Shown: positions 13,701 through 28,700 of the stretch, one piece after another
How the letters are laid out: each line of letters starts with the position of its first letter
Numbering within the stretch: the first letter of the stretch is position 1
Origin: Serripes groenlandicus
Lineage: Eukaryota > Mollusca > Bivalvia > Cardiida > Cardiidae
DNA length: 64,000 nt
Reading direction: 5' to 3'
NCBI GenBank assembly: GCA_031761405.1
Contig: JASEVX010000011.1
Span: 21,964,003-22,028,002, forward strand
Position numbers and translations under genes: made by a program
The notes under the pieces: model-generated
Seen by the model: the letters and a program-made list of their open reading frames with translations, nothing else
The model's database searches: none
Told to the model about the DNA's origin: nothing

Positions 13701-16700
13701 CCGAAGGCTGAAGGTGAGCTATTCTGATCACTTTTTGTCCGTCGTCCGTCTGGTGTTAACTTTTAGCTTTAAACATCAACTCCTCCTAAACTCCAAGGAC
13801 AATTTTCGTGAAACATCACAGGACTGTTCCTCTGGTTGGCCTCTTTCAAAGTTGTTCAAAGATTTAAATTCCATTGAGAACTTTGGTTGCTGCGGCATCA
13901 GAAAGGGGACAAAATGTCCAAACTTTAAAAATCTTCTCCTCCGAATCTGCCTGTCAGATTCAAATATAATTTGGTAGAAATGTTCCTTGGGTGACCCTCT
14001 ATAAAAATTGTTCAAGCCATACTGATTGGTCGAAAAACATGGCAGTCAGGCGGCATCAAAAAAGGGGCAAAATGACAATACTTTAATAAAGCATCCTTAT
14101 AAAAGTGCTTGTCTGATTTAAAGATAGTTTTGTAGAAATGTTCTTTCATTGATCATCTACATACTTTGTCAAGCCATATTGATTTGTTGAAAGGCATAGC
14201 AACCAAGCAGCATCAGAAAAGGAGTAATTAAACTTTTTGCTTCAAATGACATATGGTTATTAGATTTATGGTCTAAGGGAGGTAACACTTGGCAGAGTAT
14301 TATGCAAGGGCAATCTCCTTCGCAGAGTTGTCGTTCCTTACACTCACCATACATGTATCAGAACATGAGTAAAACGACCAAACTTTAAAATCCTTTTCCT
14401 CCATAATCTGCTTGTCAGACTCCAAGATAATTCAGTAGAAAGAATCCTTAAATGCCCCTCTAAAAAAACTGTTCAAGCCATATTGGTTTATATTAAAAAC
14501 AGGTCAAGAAAGGTGCAAAATGACAAAAACTTAATAATTCATTTCTAATTGAAGTTCTTGTTAGATTTCAAGATATAAATGACCTTTACTTATAAGCTGT
14601 TTCTTGAGAAGTGTTCACTCCTTGAAGTTCTAATTGCACTCCTTGATCTTTTTCCCAGATATTTCTACTAATTTACTATCAATCAGGTGATCGATTTAGG
14701 GTCATCTTGGCCCTCTTGTTGATTAAGTTTTTTGTACCAATTCACTTTTTTTCAAAACCATTACAGATATTGCTTCGAAACTTACAACACTTATTCACCA
14801 TCATTACTTCTATTAACAGACAAGAGTACATAACTCTGTCAATACTTTTGTAATAAATATGGCCCTTTCAACTTAGAATTTTGGTTAAGTTTTTTGTACC
14901 AATTTACTTAATTTCAAAACAATTCCAGATATGGCTTCGAAATTATCCACCATCATTACCTCCGTCAATAGACAAGAGTACATAACTCTGTCAACATTTT
15001 TGTAAGAATTATGGTCCTTTTTCGAATTAGAATTAGAATTAAAGTTTTTTATTGGCAAGCACAACAAAGTTGAGCGCGCTGTCCTCCGACAGCTCTTGTT
15101 TTAACAGTTGTTCGTACCTCTTTTGCCACAATGTTTTCAAATGAAGTCTGCTGCAGATGCTTCAAAAATGTGTCAGCAATTGGGAAAGGGATGTAGATGG
15201 AAAGTGAAGGCTGTATAGTGACACTGAATGCATAGAGCCCCCCTATAGTCTTTCACTATTCTCAATGGTAATTATGTCTTTCTTCGCCTTGCTGCAGCAG
15301 ATGGCTTTTTGAAAACATAGTGACAAAAGAAGAAATTGCTCAAAACGAGCAATTTCACCTTTTGCCTCAATGTTTTTTTACTTTTAGTCATAGGTTATCC
15401 ATTCAATTATAGAGATTTTCTTTTTTTTGACAAAATATGTTAAAAGTCGTCTGCTGCAGAATTGTCGTATGAGGGAAAGGGTTAAATGCCAGGGATTACA
15501 CCTTTCCCACATACAACAAATCTGCAGCAGACGACTTTGAAATCATCTAGGCTAAACTATAGATTACTACTTTAAATAAAAGAATGATGATTGAAATGAG
15601 GTGAAAACATTGTGGCAAAAGGCGAAATAATGAGCAATTTTCTCCTATTTCCCCTATTTGCTACAGTGTTTTCAAAAGTCGTCTGCTGCAAAGGCGTCAG
15701 AAAGCATCTGTATATTGGGAAATGGTAAATGTCTTTTTGTCTTTTTGTAGGAGTACAAAATGGAGACGGATCCACGTGGTTTACTACTCATCATCAACAA
15801 TCGAGATTTCGACGGTGACATGGGGAGTCGTGACGGCACGGATGTGGACTGTGAGGCCCTTAGAAAACTCTTCTTAAACCTCGGATTTGGGGTGGATGTG
15901 CGAAATAATCTGACTGCGAGAGTAAGTTTATTTTTTAGCTTTTTTTTTCCATCTGTTGCAGGTGAAATGAATCTTGGCTTATGCATGTAATTACCCCATT
16001 CAGACAGACAAACAGACAGACGGACCATTCCCATTTGCAATAAATGTACAGCAAATATCTTTAACAACATCTAGGCAAAATTATGAACAAAATCTATAAA
16101 TGAAAGTTCAATTAACCCTTTCCCTCATATGACAATTCTGCAGCAGACGACTTTGAACGTATTTTGTCAAAACATAGAAAATCTCCATAATTGAATGGAT
16201 AACCTATGACAAAAAGTTGAAAACATGGTGGCAAAAGGAGAAATTGCACGTTTTGTGCAATTTCTTCTTTTGTCACTATGTTTTCAAAAAGCCGTCTGCT
16301 GCAGGTGTCAGAAAGCGTCTATATGAGGGAAAGGGTTAACAAATATTGTTGGAAACATTGTGGCAAATGGAGAAAAAGGTTTTCTTCTTTTACCACAATG
16401 CTTTCAAAAATCATCAGCTGCGTCAATATGTGTGTGGAAAAGGCAGAAAATACATGCAAAACATATACGAAAGAATAACACCCTAATTCTCATCAGAATG
16501 TTTGTCTGTGCTCTTAAAAAGCTTAACCCTTTCTCACATACAACGAATAAGCAGATGATGACTTCGAAAAATGACAACAATATTGAAACTCTCTAAAAAT
16601 TATGAAACAAGCATTGAATAAAGTTGAGAATATTGTGGCAAAAGGAGAATTGCTCATCATGAGCAAACTCTCTAAAAAATGTAGGAACAAGAATTGAATA

Positions 16701-19700
16701 AAGTTGAAAATATTGTGGTAAAAGGAGAAATTGCTCATCATGAGCAATTTTTCATTTTGACACATTATTTTCAAAAGTCGTCTGCTGCAACATGCGCCAG
16801 AAAGTGTCTATTATGTGGGTTAATTTAACTGATCAACATTTTACAATGGTAAAGTATTGTGATCACAAACAGTCGGTCACCCATCCATTGATGTGTCGAT
16901 TTTTAATCTTCTTCCCTGAAACCACAGGTCATATTTCAAAATAACTTAAGAGAGAGGTTCCTAATGTGAAGAAGCCGAGCCCTGGTAGCTCAGTCGGTAG
17001 CGACGTGGGCTGTCAATCCAGGGGTTGTGAGTTCGAATCCCAGCTCAGCCAACATTCTTTCTGACGTTTGACAAAAGTCAGTGTGACCTGCGTCATTCGT
17101 CTTTCACCGATAGGCTGTTTAACAGTCTATGTGGAAAAGCAGCCAGTTGCTTGGAAGGTATATTGTGTGGTGTACTGGTTTGGGAAAACCAGGAAACACA
17201 TGAGTAGGTGAACTGGTTGCTGTGATATGACTGATCTTTTTTTGAAAACGGCGTTAAGCCCCAATCAATCGAACCTAATGTGATTCTGGACAAAATATGT
17301 TGAAGCGCTCTTGGTTGGTTTAAAAATCAAGACCAATTTAGCTTTATGTTGATATAATGCAATCTTTGAAAATATTTTCCTCTTAACCCTTTCCCTCATA
17401 TAGACGCTTTCTGACGCCTCTGCAGCAGACAGCTTTTTGAAAACATAGTGACAAAAGAAGAAATTGCTCAAAACGAGCAATTTCTCCTTTTGCCACAATG
17501 TTTTCCACTTTTAGTCATAGGTTATCCATTCAATTATAGAGATTTTATATTTGTTGAAAAAATATGTTCAAAGTCGTCTGCTGCAGATTTGTTGCATGAG
17601 GGAAAGGGTTAAACCACAGGTCGTATTTGAAAAAATAGTTAAAGAGAAAGGTTTGTAAAAAATAGTTTTAGAGAAATGTTTGTAATGAAAATCTTTTTCT
17701 CTTAAACCACAGGTCGTATTTGTAAAAATAGTGTAAGAGAAACGTTTGTAAAAATAGTTTAAGAGAAATGTTTGTAAAAACAGTTTAAGAGAAACCTTCC
17801 TAATGAAAATCTTTTTGTCTTAAACCAGAGGTTGTATTTGCAAAAATAGTTTTTAAGAGAAATTTCTAATGTGATTCTCGTGAAATTATGTTTCCTCTTG
17901 ATTTGTTTAAAAACATGGCTTGTTTCCTTTATGTGACTATAGCGCAATATTTCAAAATCTGGTGGGATTTGATTATTTCACAGAAAAAGTTCCAGTGTGA
18001 CCGTGTTTACAAGGACTGTTAAAGCCATTTAAATTGATGGAATTGATTGATTGATTGGAGTTTTAACGCTGTTTTTCAAATGTATTTCAGCTATATCAGG
18101 GCGGCCATTTTCCTGGCTTTTTCGCACCAGAACTCAACACAACATTCGTCCCACATATGCTATTTAGCCAATGAAAATTTTGTGGCAAAGGAGGAATTGT
18201 TCATCCTTTTTAGCTCCCCTATTCAAAGAAATAGGGGAGCTTATGTAGTCACGACCACGTTAGCGTTGGCGTTGGAATTGCCAGCTTGGTCAAACCTTTG
18301 CATGCAAGGCCTTTTCTCAGACACTGTGTCTGCTGTTGCTTTGAAACTTCACACACTTATTCCGGGTCATTAGGTGACCTTGTATGTCAAGTCCCATAAC
18401 TGTGGAATGGATTTTTACTGAATTGTGCCCCTTTTAGGACTTAGCATTTTGGTCAAACATTTGCATGCATGGCCTTTTCTCAGACACTGTGTATGCTGTT
18501 GCTTTGAAACTTCACACACTTATTTAGGGTCATTAGATGACCTTGTATGTCAAGTCCCATAACTCTGGAATGGATTTGACTGAATTGTGCCCCTTTTTGG
18601 ACTTAGAATTTTAGTCAAAAGGGCCTGTATGGACTTCGATAACATTTGCATGCAAGTGTTGAAAAGGTGTATTATCTTGCAATAGGTGATACTGTGTGAC
18701 TTTACCTAATGCTATAACTGTTTTGAAGTAGGCCCTGATAGGCGAGCTATATTGTATTCCGACAACTGTTGTTTCACAATGTTTTCAAAAGTCCTCTGCT
18801 GCAGAGGCGTCTGAAAGTATCTCTTGTCCAGCCTAAATAAGTTACACACAACAGCAGACGACTTTAAAAAAACATTCAGTCAAAAATATGGAAACTCTCT
18901 ATAAAGACATTTCTGTCTCATTATGAGCAATTTCACCTTTTGCCACAATGTTTTCAAAAGTCGTCTGCTGCAGAGGTGTCAGAAAGCATCTGTAAAGGGT
19001 TAAATCCTTTCGCACCTGCAGGCGCATTTTGACACGATAGCAGCAGAAGACTTTTTGAAAACAATGTTGCCAAAGGTGATGAGCAATTTCTCCTTTGACT
19101 GCAATGTTTTCAACTATACTTAACAATTAAGCTATCTTTTATGGAGATTTTTTTAGGTTTTCGTCACTATGTTTTTAAAGTCGTCTGCTGCAGATTTGCT
19201 TTATGTGGGAAAGGGTTAATACAGTTGATGGCTAACACAGGATTTACTGTATATTTCGAACAGGAGATGATGTCCAACCTTTTCATATTGTCCAGACTAG
19301 ACGAGTTACACACAGTGGATTGCCTGGCTGTGGCTATTCTAACCCATGGTACCGAGGATAAACTGTTTGGAGTCGATGCTCAATATGTTATGGTAAGGGC
19401 TGGGCCAACCCTCTCCAGAGAAACATCCCTGAGTAGTGAAGAAATGCAGCTGTTCTGGAGAGGTGGTGCTCTTTAGAGGTTTAATCCAGTTTTTGATAAA
19501 AAATCAAATCTTGACATCCTTACCCTTTCCCACATACAGCAAACATGCAGCAGACGACTTTGAAAGTATGTTGGCAAAAACCCGGAAAATCTCTATAAAT
19601 GAAGGTATAATTAATGCAAAAAGTTGAAAATATTGATAAATGGAAAAATTGCTTGTTTTGAGCAATTTCTCCTTTTCCCACAATGATTTCAAAAGTCTTC

Positions 19701-22700
19701 TGCTGCAGAGGCGTCAGAAAGCGTAAACATATGTGGGAAAGGGTTAAGCATGCAAGATTGGAAAGCATTGTAGGACAAGAAGAAAGTGATCATAAGGAGT
19801 AATTGAAGCTCCACTGACAGCCAGTCAAAGTTACGTCATTTTGTTTTGTCAGATTTGGGAGAACAAATTTAAGCTGTTATTCTAAATAGGGCTCCGCTCC
19901 ACACAGGTGCCATTTTAACCCCCACTTTCCCCGCATACAGCGAACCTGCAGCAGACCACCTTGAAAATGTTAACTCAAAAATATGGAAAATCTTATTGTA
20001 GGTATAATTAGTGAAAAAAGTTAAAAACATTGTGGCAAAAGGAAAAATTGCTTGTTTAGAGCAATTTCTCCTTTTGTCACGATGTTTTTAAAAGTCGTCT
20101 GCTGAAGATGCGTTAAAATGCGATATTGTTGAACAAAGATTTGTTACGTCTTTCCCACATACAGACACAATATTCTGACGCCTCTACAGCAGATGACCCA
20201 TGAAAACATTGTGTCACAAGGACGAATTGCTTTTTACAATAATTGAACTTTTCTTTATAGAGAATTTTCCATCATTCTGCCATGATGTTTTTAAAGTTTT
20301 CTGCTGTTATTGTTTTTTATGTGGGAAAGGATTAACAAATTAAACCCAATATTGAGATGATTCTTTTAAGTACCACAGTATTATATGCTTTAGGGTAGAA
20401 AACGAGATTTAATTACAATACAATGCAATACAATATATTTTATTACATTCAGGCAAATTTTCCTATTGTAAATAACAAACAATTATGTACAATTAACAAA
20501 ACATAATCATTCTATGAGAAGCAAAAATAAAATAAATTATGAATATAAACTAATTGTTCAAATAATAAAAACAGTGACAATAAGAATTGAGATTGAACTT
20601 GATGATAATGATCAAATTTAAATGTGTACATATTTATATTTGCTTTCTTCATTTCTTTGTAATGCAGTCTTAGATAATTTCAATAACCTACAATTTACAC
20701 TGATAATATTCTCGTGTATATACAATATACAATATCTAACCATATAACTGTATGCAGTCTGATATATCCCACAATTTACATCAATAAAGTACTGGTGTAC
20801 ATATGTACAATTTTTGAATCAATAATGCCTTTGATGAGTTTATTTACCCATACCCTCATATAACAATTCTGCATTAGTGCACAGGAAAAACATGGATATC
20901 TTCTATAAATGGAAGCATTATTATTGAATAGAGTAGAAAATTAATAGTTTGTGCAAAAAGAGAAATTGCTCATTGTGGGCAATATCTTCTTTGGCCACAA
21001 TGTTTTCAAAAGTCATCTGCTGTAGATGCGTCAACATGCATCTATATGTTGGAATGGGTTGAGAGAAAATACAAGTCATAAAAAAGAGCACAAATTTATG
21101 TAAAATGAGCTAATCGCTTGGTCTGGTGCATATTTCTTGGACCTTCTCCATTGTGTAGACTGTAGTGGTTAGAGCATCTGCCTTGGAGCGAGAGACTAAG
21201 GTTAGATCCCAAGTCGAGTCATACCAAAGACCCGATTAAAAAATGGCAAGTAATGACATTCCCTCCTTAGCATTACGAGATGAGGAGATAGCATAACGAC
21301 TGATGCATCATCGTATGGCTAAATGATACGGTAGTACTGGTGACTTACCCAGGAAACGCCATGATATAATTAATTAACCATTTCCCTCATGTAGACGCTT
21401 TCTGATGCCTCTGAAGCAGACAACTTTTGAATTCGTAGCAATTAGCAAATGGAGAAATTGCTCATTATGAGCAATTTCTCCAGTTGCCACTATGATTTCA
21501 ACTCTATTCAATAATCATACTATCATTTATAGGGATTTTCTATATTTTGGACCTGATAATTTCAAAGTCATCTGCTTTAGATTTATTGTATGTGGGAAAG
21601 GGTTAAAATACTGTTTCAAACACCATCTAAACAACCATATTTCTCATTATTCTTCCAGACAAAAGATTTGACGGATCCTTTCACATCCCAGTCCTGCCCA
21701 GCACTTCACAATAAGCCCAAATTCTTCATTTTCAATGCCTGTAGGGGAGGTAATATCACATCTTTTTCATTTCTATAATGATTTTGTGTTTTAACCCTTT
21801 GAAATATTAGCCGTCCCGTGAGAAAACCAACATTATGGCCTCTGAGTAATGTATCGACCCAGATCAGGCTGCTCAGACTGATCTGAGCTGACACATTCTG
21901 TCTCAGGGGGATAGAGTAATGATTCCTGAAACAGAAAATCCACAGGAGGCAAAAAGTGTCTATCCGGGTTAGCCTGCACTGCATGCATAGGCTGATCTGG
22001 ATCTATACTTTACGCGGAGTCAACAATGTTGGTTTTCTTGCGGGACAACTCATATATAAAATCTGCAGCGGACCACTTCTAGTAAAAAAAAAATAGACAA
22101 AAAAATATTAAAGACTGTAAATAATAGTGTTATTATGGAATAGAATGCTTTACTTTATAGATATTCTTCAAATATTTGCCTACATGTTTTCAATGTTTTG
22201 TGCTACAGATTGATTTTACCTTGGAAAGGGATAAAAAAGAATAGAAAAGTTCTACAGTTCATGATCATTTTAAGTGTGATCTTTAAAAAATATTTGAGAT
22301 ATAAAATGTAATATAAAGAAAATTATTAATTTTATTTTTTGTACAGAGTTTCAAAAAATCAGATTTCTCCTTTTACCACAATGTTTTCCAAAGTTCTCTA
22401 CTTTTGAGGTGTCAAATGTTCTGTACATGTCTGTACATAGAAAGAAAATGGTTTAACCATTTCCTACATACAACAATAGCATCAGACGATTTGTAAACAT
22501 TCATTTAAAAATTTGGAAAATGGAAAATTTGGAAAATGTTTCTATGAGGTGTGGGTTTAAACATCTAAAGAGCTCTTTCATTCTTTCACTCTTTAGAATG
22601 CCTGCAGTCCCTTACGCTTTCCCTCATACAACAAATCTTCAGCAGATGACTTTTAAAACATTTAGTCAATAATATAGAAACAATTATTGAATAATTTTGA

Positions 22701-25700
22701 AACATTGTAACAAAAGTAGAAATTGCTGATCATCATGTTTTCAAAAGTCATCTGCTGCATAGGCATCAGAAAGCATTTATATCTTGGAAAAGTGTTAAGA
22801 GCCGTGGTAGCTCAATCTGTAGCAATGCGGGCTGTTAAACCAGGGATTGTGAGTTTGAACCTTAAGTCAGTCAAAATTCTTTCCTACGTTGTGGAGAAGC
22901 AGCATGTTGTTTGGAAAGCCTTTTGTGTGGAATACTGGTATGAGAATGCAATGAAAAACATGGGTAAATGAACTGTCTGCCATGATATGACTGAACGATT
23001 GTTGAAAACGTCGTTAAATCAATAAGAAGTTACACTGTATTGACAGCCCTAGTTGCTACCGACTGAGCTACTGGGACTCGGCTGTGGAGAACTGGTGTGA
23101 GAATGCAATGAAACACGTGGGTAGATAAACTGTCTGCCTTGATATGATGGAAAAACTGTTGAAAACGTCGTTAAATCAATAAGAGGTTACACTGCACTGT
23201 ATTTTCAATCCACAGATGCTGAGGATAAAGGTTCAACCAGTTGGAAGTCTGACAAATCAGAATATAAGGATTTAGACAATATAGCTGACGTCAGTTCTCT
23301 AAAACCCACTGCACCGGCCTCCATAAAAATTCCAAACATGCAAGATTTTCTTTTGGCATACTCTACAATACCAGGTAACACACATTTTTAGCTCGACTTT
23401 TGAAAAAACGAGAGCTAATGTCATGACCCTGGCGTCATTGGCGGCGGCGGCGGCGACGGCGTGGTCGTCCGGTTAAGGTTTTTTGTTCAGCTCAGCTTTT
23501 TTTCTGTTTTCTATCAGTCGAGCGTCTGTGCCGTATGCGTTGCTCTTGTCAAAATACCCAGGTACATGTATTATGATTTTGGAATTTTAACAATTTTGTC
23601 CTGAAGATTAATAGACTGACATTACCCAAAAGGATAACAAATTATTAAAAATTATTAAAAAGTGTGATGTATTTTTTAACATGTTTATTAGACGAATATT
23701 AAAGCTTTAATATCTTTGTAACAGTCATAATTATGTTCTATAGTTTTTGAGTGTCTGCCTGGGTAGTGTAATGATAAAGCATCTGCCTGGAGTGCAGAGG
23801 TCCTGGGTTTGATCCCCGGCTATGTCATACTAAAGACTGGAAGTAATGGCTGACCTCCTTGGCGCTCAGGGTTGCGGGGGTAGCATTACGACTTACTGGC
23901 TGGTGTGGGGATAAACGGTCCAGAATACTGGTATCTTACCCAGCAAACGCCATGATATAACTTAAAATTTGTTGAAAGCAGTGATAAACACCAAACAATC
24001 AATCTATATAGTTTTTGAGATTTACTACATGTATCTACACATGTTAGGATGGTGATTTTAGTTACTTATCTCCCTTATCTACATCCCTGATTGTAGGTAA
24101 AAATGATATTGCAAATGGAAATTTATCCCTTTGCTCTGTCTAGGAATCGGTAGATTTGTCCAGTTTTCGACTCTTTTTTAGCTCACCTGAGCTTTGCTCA
24201 AGGTGAGTTATTGTGATCGCCTTTTGTCCGGCATCCGTCGTCCGGCGTGCGTCGTCCGTCGTGCGTCGTGCGTCAACTTCTTCTCCTCAGTAACCAGTGG
24301 GTCAATTTGGATGAAACTTCACAGAAAGCATCCTCTCAATGACCTCACCAGAATTCCTTCAAATTTTTGGGATCCATGCAAAATTCTGGTTTCCATGGCA
24401 ACGAAACCGAAAAAACTTCAAAATTCTTCTTCTCCCAAATTGGTTGGCAGATTTTCAAATAATTTTGTAGAAATGTTTCTTGGATGACCCTCTATCAGAT
24501 TCCTTCAAGCCGTGTTGATTGGTCGAAAAACATGGCCGCCAGGGGGGGGCGGGGCTATTTTGCCTTATATGGCTATAGTGAAAACTTAAAAAATCTTCTC
24601 CTCCGAAAGTGTAAGGCCGATTTTCAAATAATTTTGTAGAAATGTTCTTTGGGTGATCCTCTATCAGATTCCTTCAAGCCATGTTGATTGGTCAAAAAAC
24701 ATGGCCGCCAGGGGGCGGGGCTATTTTGCCTTTTATGGCTATAATGAAAACTTAAAAAATCTTCTCCTCCATAAGTGTCAGGCCGATTTTCAAATAATTT
24801 TGTAGAAATGTTCCTTGGGTGACCCTATATCAGATTCCTACAAGCAATGTTGATTGGTCAAAAAACATGGCCGCCAGGGGGCGGGGGCTATTTTGCCTTA
24901 TATGGCCAAAGTGAAAACTTAAAAAATCTTCAACATCTTCTCCTCAGTAACCAGTGGGTCAATTGGGATGAAACTTCACAGAAAGCATCCTCTTAATGAC
25001 CTCACCAGAATTCCTTCAAATTTTAGGGATCCATGCAGAATTCTGGTTTCCATGGCAACGAAACGAAAAAAACTTCGAAATTCTTCTTCTCCCAAACTGG
25101 TTGGCAGATTTTCAAATAATTTTGTAGAAATGTTCCTTGGATGACCCTCTACCAGATTCCTTCAAGCCATGTTGATTGGTCAAAAAACACGGCCGCCAGG
25201 GGGGCGGGGCTATTTTGCCTTATATGGCTATAGTGAAAACTTAAAAAATCTTCTCCTCCGAAAGTGTCAGGCTGATTTTCAAATGATTTTGTAGAAATGT
25301 TCCTTGGGTGACCCTCTATCAGATTCCTTCAAGCCATGTTGATTGGTCGAAAAACATGGCCGCCAGGGGGGGGGGGGGGGGGGGGGCGGGGCTATTTTGC
25401 CTTATATGGCTATAGTGCAAACTTAAAAAATCTTCTTCTCCAAAAGTGTCGGCTGATTTTCAAATAATTTTGTAGAAATGTTCCTTCGATGACCCACTTT
25501 CAGATTCCTTCAAGCCATGTTGATTTGTCAAAAAACATGGCAGCCAGTAGGCAGGGCTATTTTGCATTATATGAATATAGTGAAAACTTAAAAAATCTTC
25601 TCCTCCAAAAGTATCTGGCCGATTTTCAAATAATTTTGTAGAAATGTTCCTAGGACCCTCTATCAGATTCCTTCAAGCCAAGTTGATTGGTCGGAAACTG

Positions 25701-28700
25701 GCTGCCAGGGGGCATGGCTTATATAGCTAAAGTGAAAAAAAAATAAAAATCAGGTGAGCGATTCAAGGGCCATCATGGCCCTCTTGTTTTCAAGATGTCA
25801 TGGAGAATTTGGAAGCAATATTTGTTTCTAACAAAACTGCTTTGTATCAGTATCTTTTTGGTTAACTCTTTCCTCTATACTACAAATTAACAGCAGACAA
25901 CTTTGAAACCATCTAGGCAAATATCAGAACAATCTGTATAAATGAAAGTATATTTATTGAATACAGTTGAAAGCATAGTGGCGAAAGGACAAAATGATCA
26001 TTATAAGCAATAGTTTTTCTGTTACCATTGTGTTTTCAAAAGTTGTCTGCTGCAGATGTGTCTGTTTCAGATTACTTTTAAAAAAAAATAGGCAAAAATA
26101 TGAAAAATCTTAACAGAGGAAATTGACATGATTGAATAGTGTTGAAAATAGTGAGGCAAAAGGAGTAAACTTGTTCATTTCTCAAAATTCGTGTGCACTT
26201 TTGTATGAATAATCAATACCATCAATGGCTTTTGCAGGTTTTGTAAGTTGGCGACACATGAATGACGGCAGTTGGTTCATACAGGAGCTTGTTAAAGTGT
26301 TTGAAGAGCAGGCCTCGAGGAAACATGTGGTTGACATGCTTGTTACGGTAAATCATCTTACAACTTAATTTGCCGAGCTCCTGTTGCTCAGTGTTTCTAT
26401 TAGGAGTAGGTCTTAACCTCTAAAGAGCAATTCTTCTTTTGAACAGCTCTATTCTTTAACCTCTGCCAGATATAAGACTAAGTTTAGTTTAGTTGAAACT
26501 TATTTATTTTACATCAATTGCGAATCAAGCTTCAAGCTCAAATTAATCAGACATGATTTCTGCTTCCTGGAGAAAAAAACAGTACTAGGGCCGTTGATGT
26601 GGAAAATTTAAAAAGGCTCATCTCAGGATTTAAACCAGGGGTCTTTGGTACTATATTAGACTTGAGAGCCCCATATTTTAGCCATTCTCGTTGTCTGCTC
26701 CCTTCAGAAGGAACCAAGTGCTTATAAGGCCCAACTCTCATGCGATTTGAGATTGGATCTTTGGATCTCCTCCTTGAAGCCACTGTTTCCACCACTAAAA
26801 ATAAAAACATTAACCCTTACCATCATACAAGAACATTTTGACGAATCTGTAGCTGACGACTTGAAAACATTCTGGCATAAGGAGAACTTGCTTAATAGAG
26901 TAAGCAATTTTTCCTTTTTCTACAATGTTTAAAACTATTATTAAACTTTCATTTAAGCTTGCAAAGTTGCTAGCAAAGTCGCTTGTTGTATGTGGGAAAG
27001 GGTAAGATATCATGGAAGGTTAATGAGGCATAAAACATTTGTGTTTATTTGTGTCTTTCATGTATAAATTGAGATTTTCATGACACAGATTATTGTCAAT
27101 GTTTTAACCCTCTCCAACACACAAACAATTCATAGCAAGAATTTGAAACTTTGAAATCATCTAGGCAGAAATATGGAACATTTCCTTCAATGAAAGTATA
27201 ACTATTGAATAGTGTTGAAAACATTGTCACAAATCTGCACTTAAAAAAACAGTTTAGGAAAAAATAGGGAAAATCTCTGTATATAAATGAATGTACAAGA
27301 ATTGAAAACAGTTGAAAGCGTTGTGGCAAATGTGGAGAAATTGCTTATTATTGGCTAGGCGTCAAACACATCTATATGAGGGAAAGGGTTTAACAACAAA
27401 CAAGAGTGTGTCTTGGAAAAATACCTGTGTAGACTTGTCAGACAGGTTCAAATTGTTCAAATGTGCAGTTTACAGTCAATGAAAAGTGATTTATTAGCAA
27501 AAGGTGAATTTTTTTTTTTTTTTTTTTTACAGTTTTTCCTTTTATTAGCTCGCCTATACGAAGAAATAGGAGGAGTTTATGTTATCATGTTGGCATTGGC
27601 GTTGGCGTTGGTGTTGGTGTTGGCGATGGCGTTGGCGTACGCGTTGCCAGCTTGGTCAAACCTTTGCGTGCAAGGCCTTTTATCAGACACTGTGTGTGCG
27701 GTTGCTTTGAAACTTCACACACTTATTCAGGGTCATTAGGTGACCTTGTATGTCAAGTCCCATAACTCTGGAATAGATTTTGACTGAATTGTGCCCTTTT
27801 TTGGACTAAGAATTTTGGTCAAACCTTTGCATGCAAGGCCTTTTCTCAGACACTGTCTATGCTGTTGCTTTGAAATTTCCCAAACTTATTCAGGGTCATT
27901 AGATGACCTTGTATGTCAGTCCCATAACTCTGGAATGGATTTTTACTGAATTGTGCCCCTTTTTGGACTTAGAATTTTGGACTCACCTTTGCGTGCAAGG
28001 CCTTTTCTCAGACACTGTGTATGCTTCACACACTTATTCAGGGTCATTATATGAAGTCTGATAACTCTGGAATGGATTTTTACTGAATTGTGCCCCTTTT
28101 TGGACTTAGAATTTTGGTCAAACCTTTGCGTGCAAGGCCTTTTCTCGGACACTGTTTATGCTGTTGCTTTAAAACTTCACACACTTATTCAGGGTCATTA
28201 GATGACCTTGTAAGTCAAGTCCCATAACTCTGGAATGGATTTTGACTGAATTGTGCCCCTTTTTGGTCAAACCTTTGTGTGCAAGAATGGGAATTTCGGG
28301 TTATAGTTAGGCATTCAAGGCCTTTTCTCAGAAACAATATAATTTATGCTGTTGCAATTTAACGGTTTTCTTTCCTTTGTAAATTCATTTTCAACTGAAT
28401 TATTCCATTTTTGGATTTTGGACTTTTACCAATTCTATAACTGTTCTGAAGTAGGCCTTGATAGATGATGGCCCTGATAGACGAGCTATATTGTCCTCCG
28501 ACAACTCTTGTTATACAAGGTTTTTAATAGTCGTCTGCTACAGGGGCAGCCAAAGTCGTCTGTTAGTGGGAAAAGGTGAATGAATTCTTTAAATCTCATT
28601 TGTTTTGATGCTATGCATTTCTATTTTGTTTTGTTTTTGCAGGTGAATCGTAAAGTGGCAGAGACTGTCAACAGTAAAGGGGTTCAAATCCCGGCCCCCA

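Noticed and set aside
16977..17050. tRNA-like GCCCTGGTAGCTCAGTCGGT
   Set aside because: SINE B head for the same reasons; copies recur at 22799, 50785 and elsewhere.
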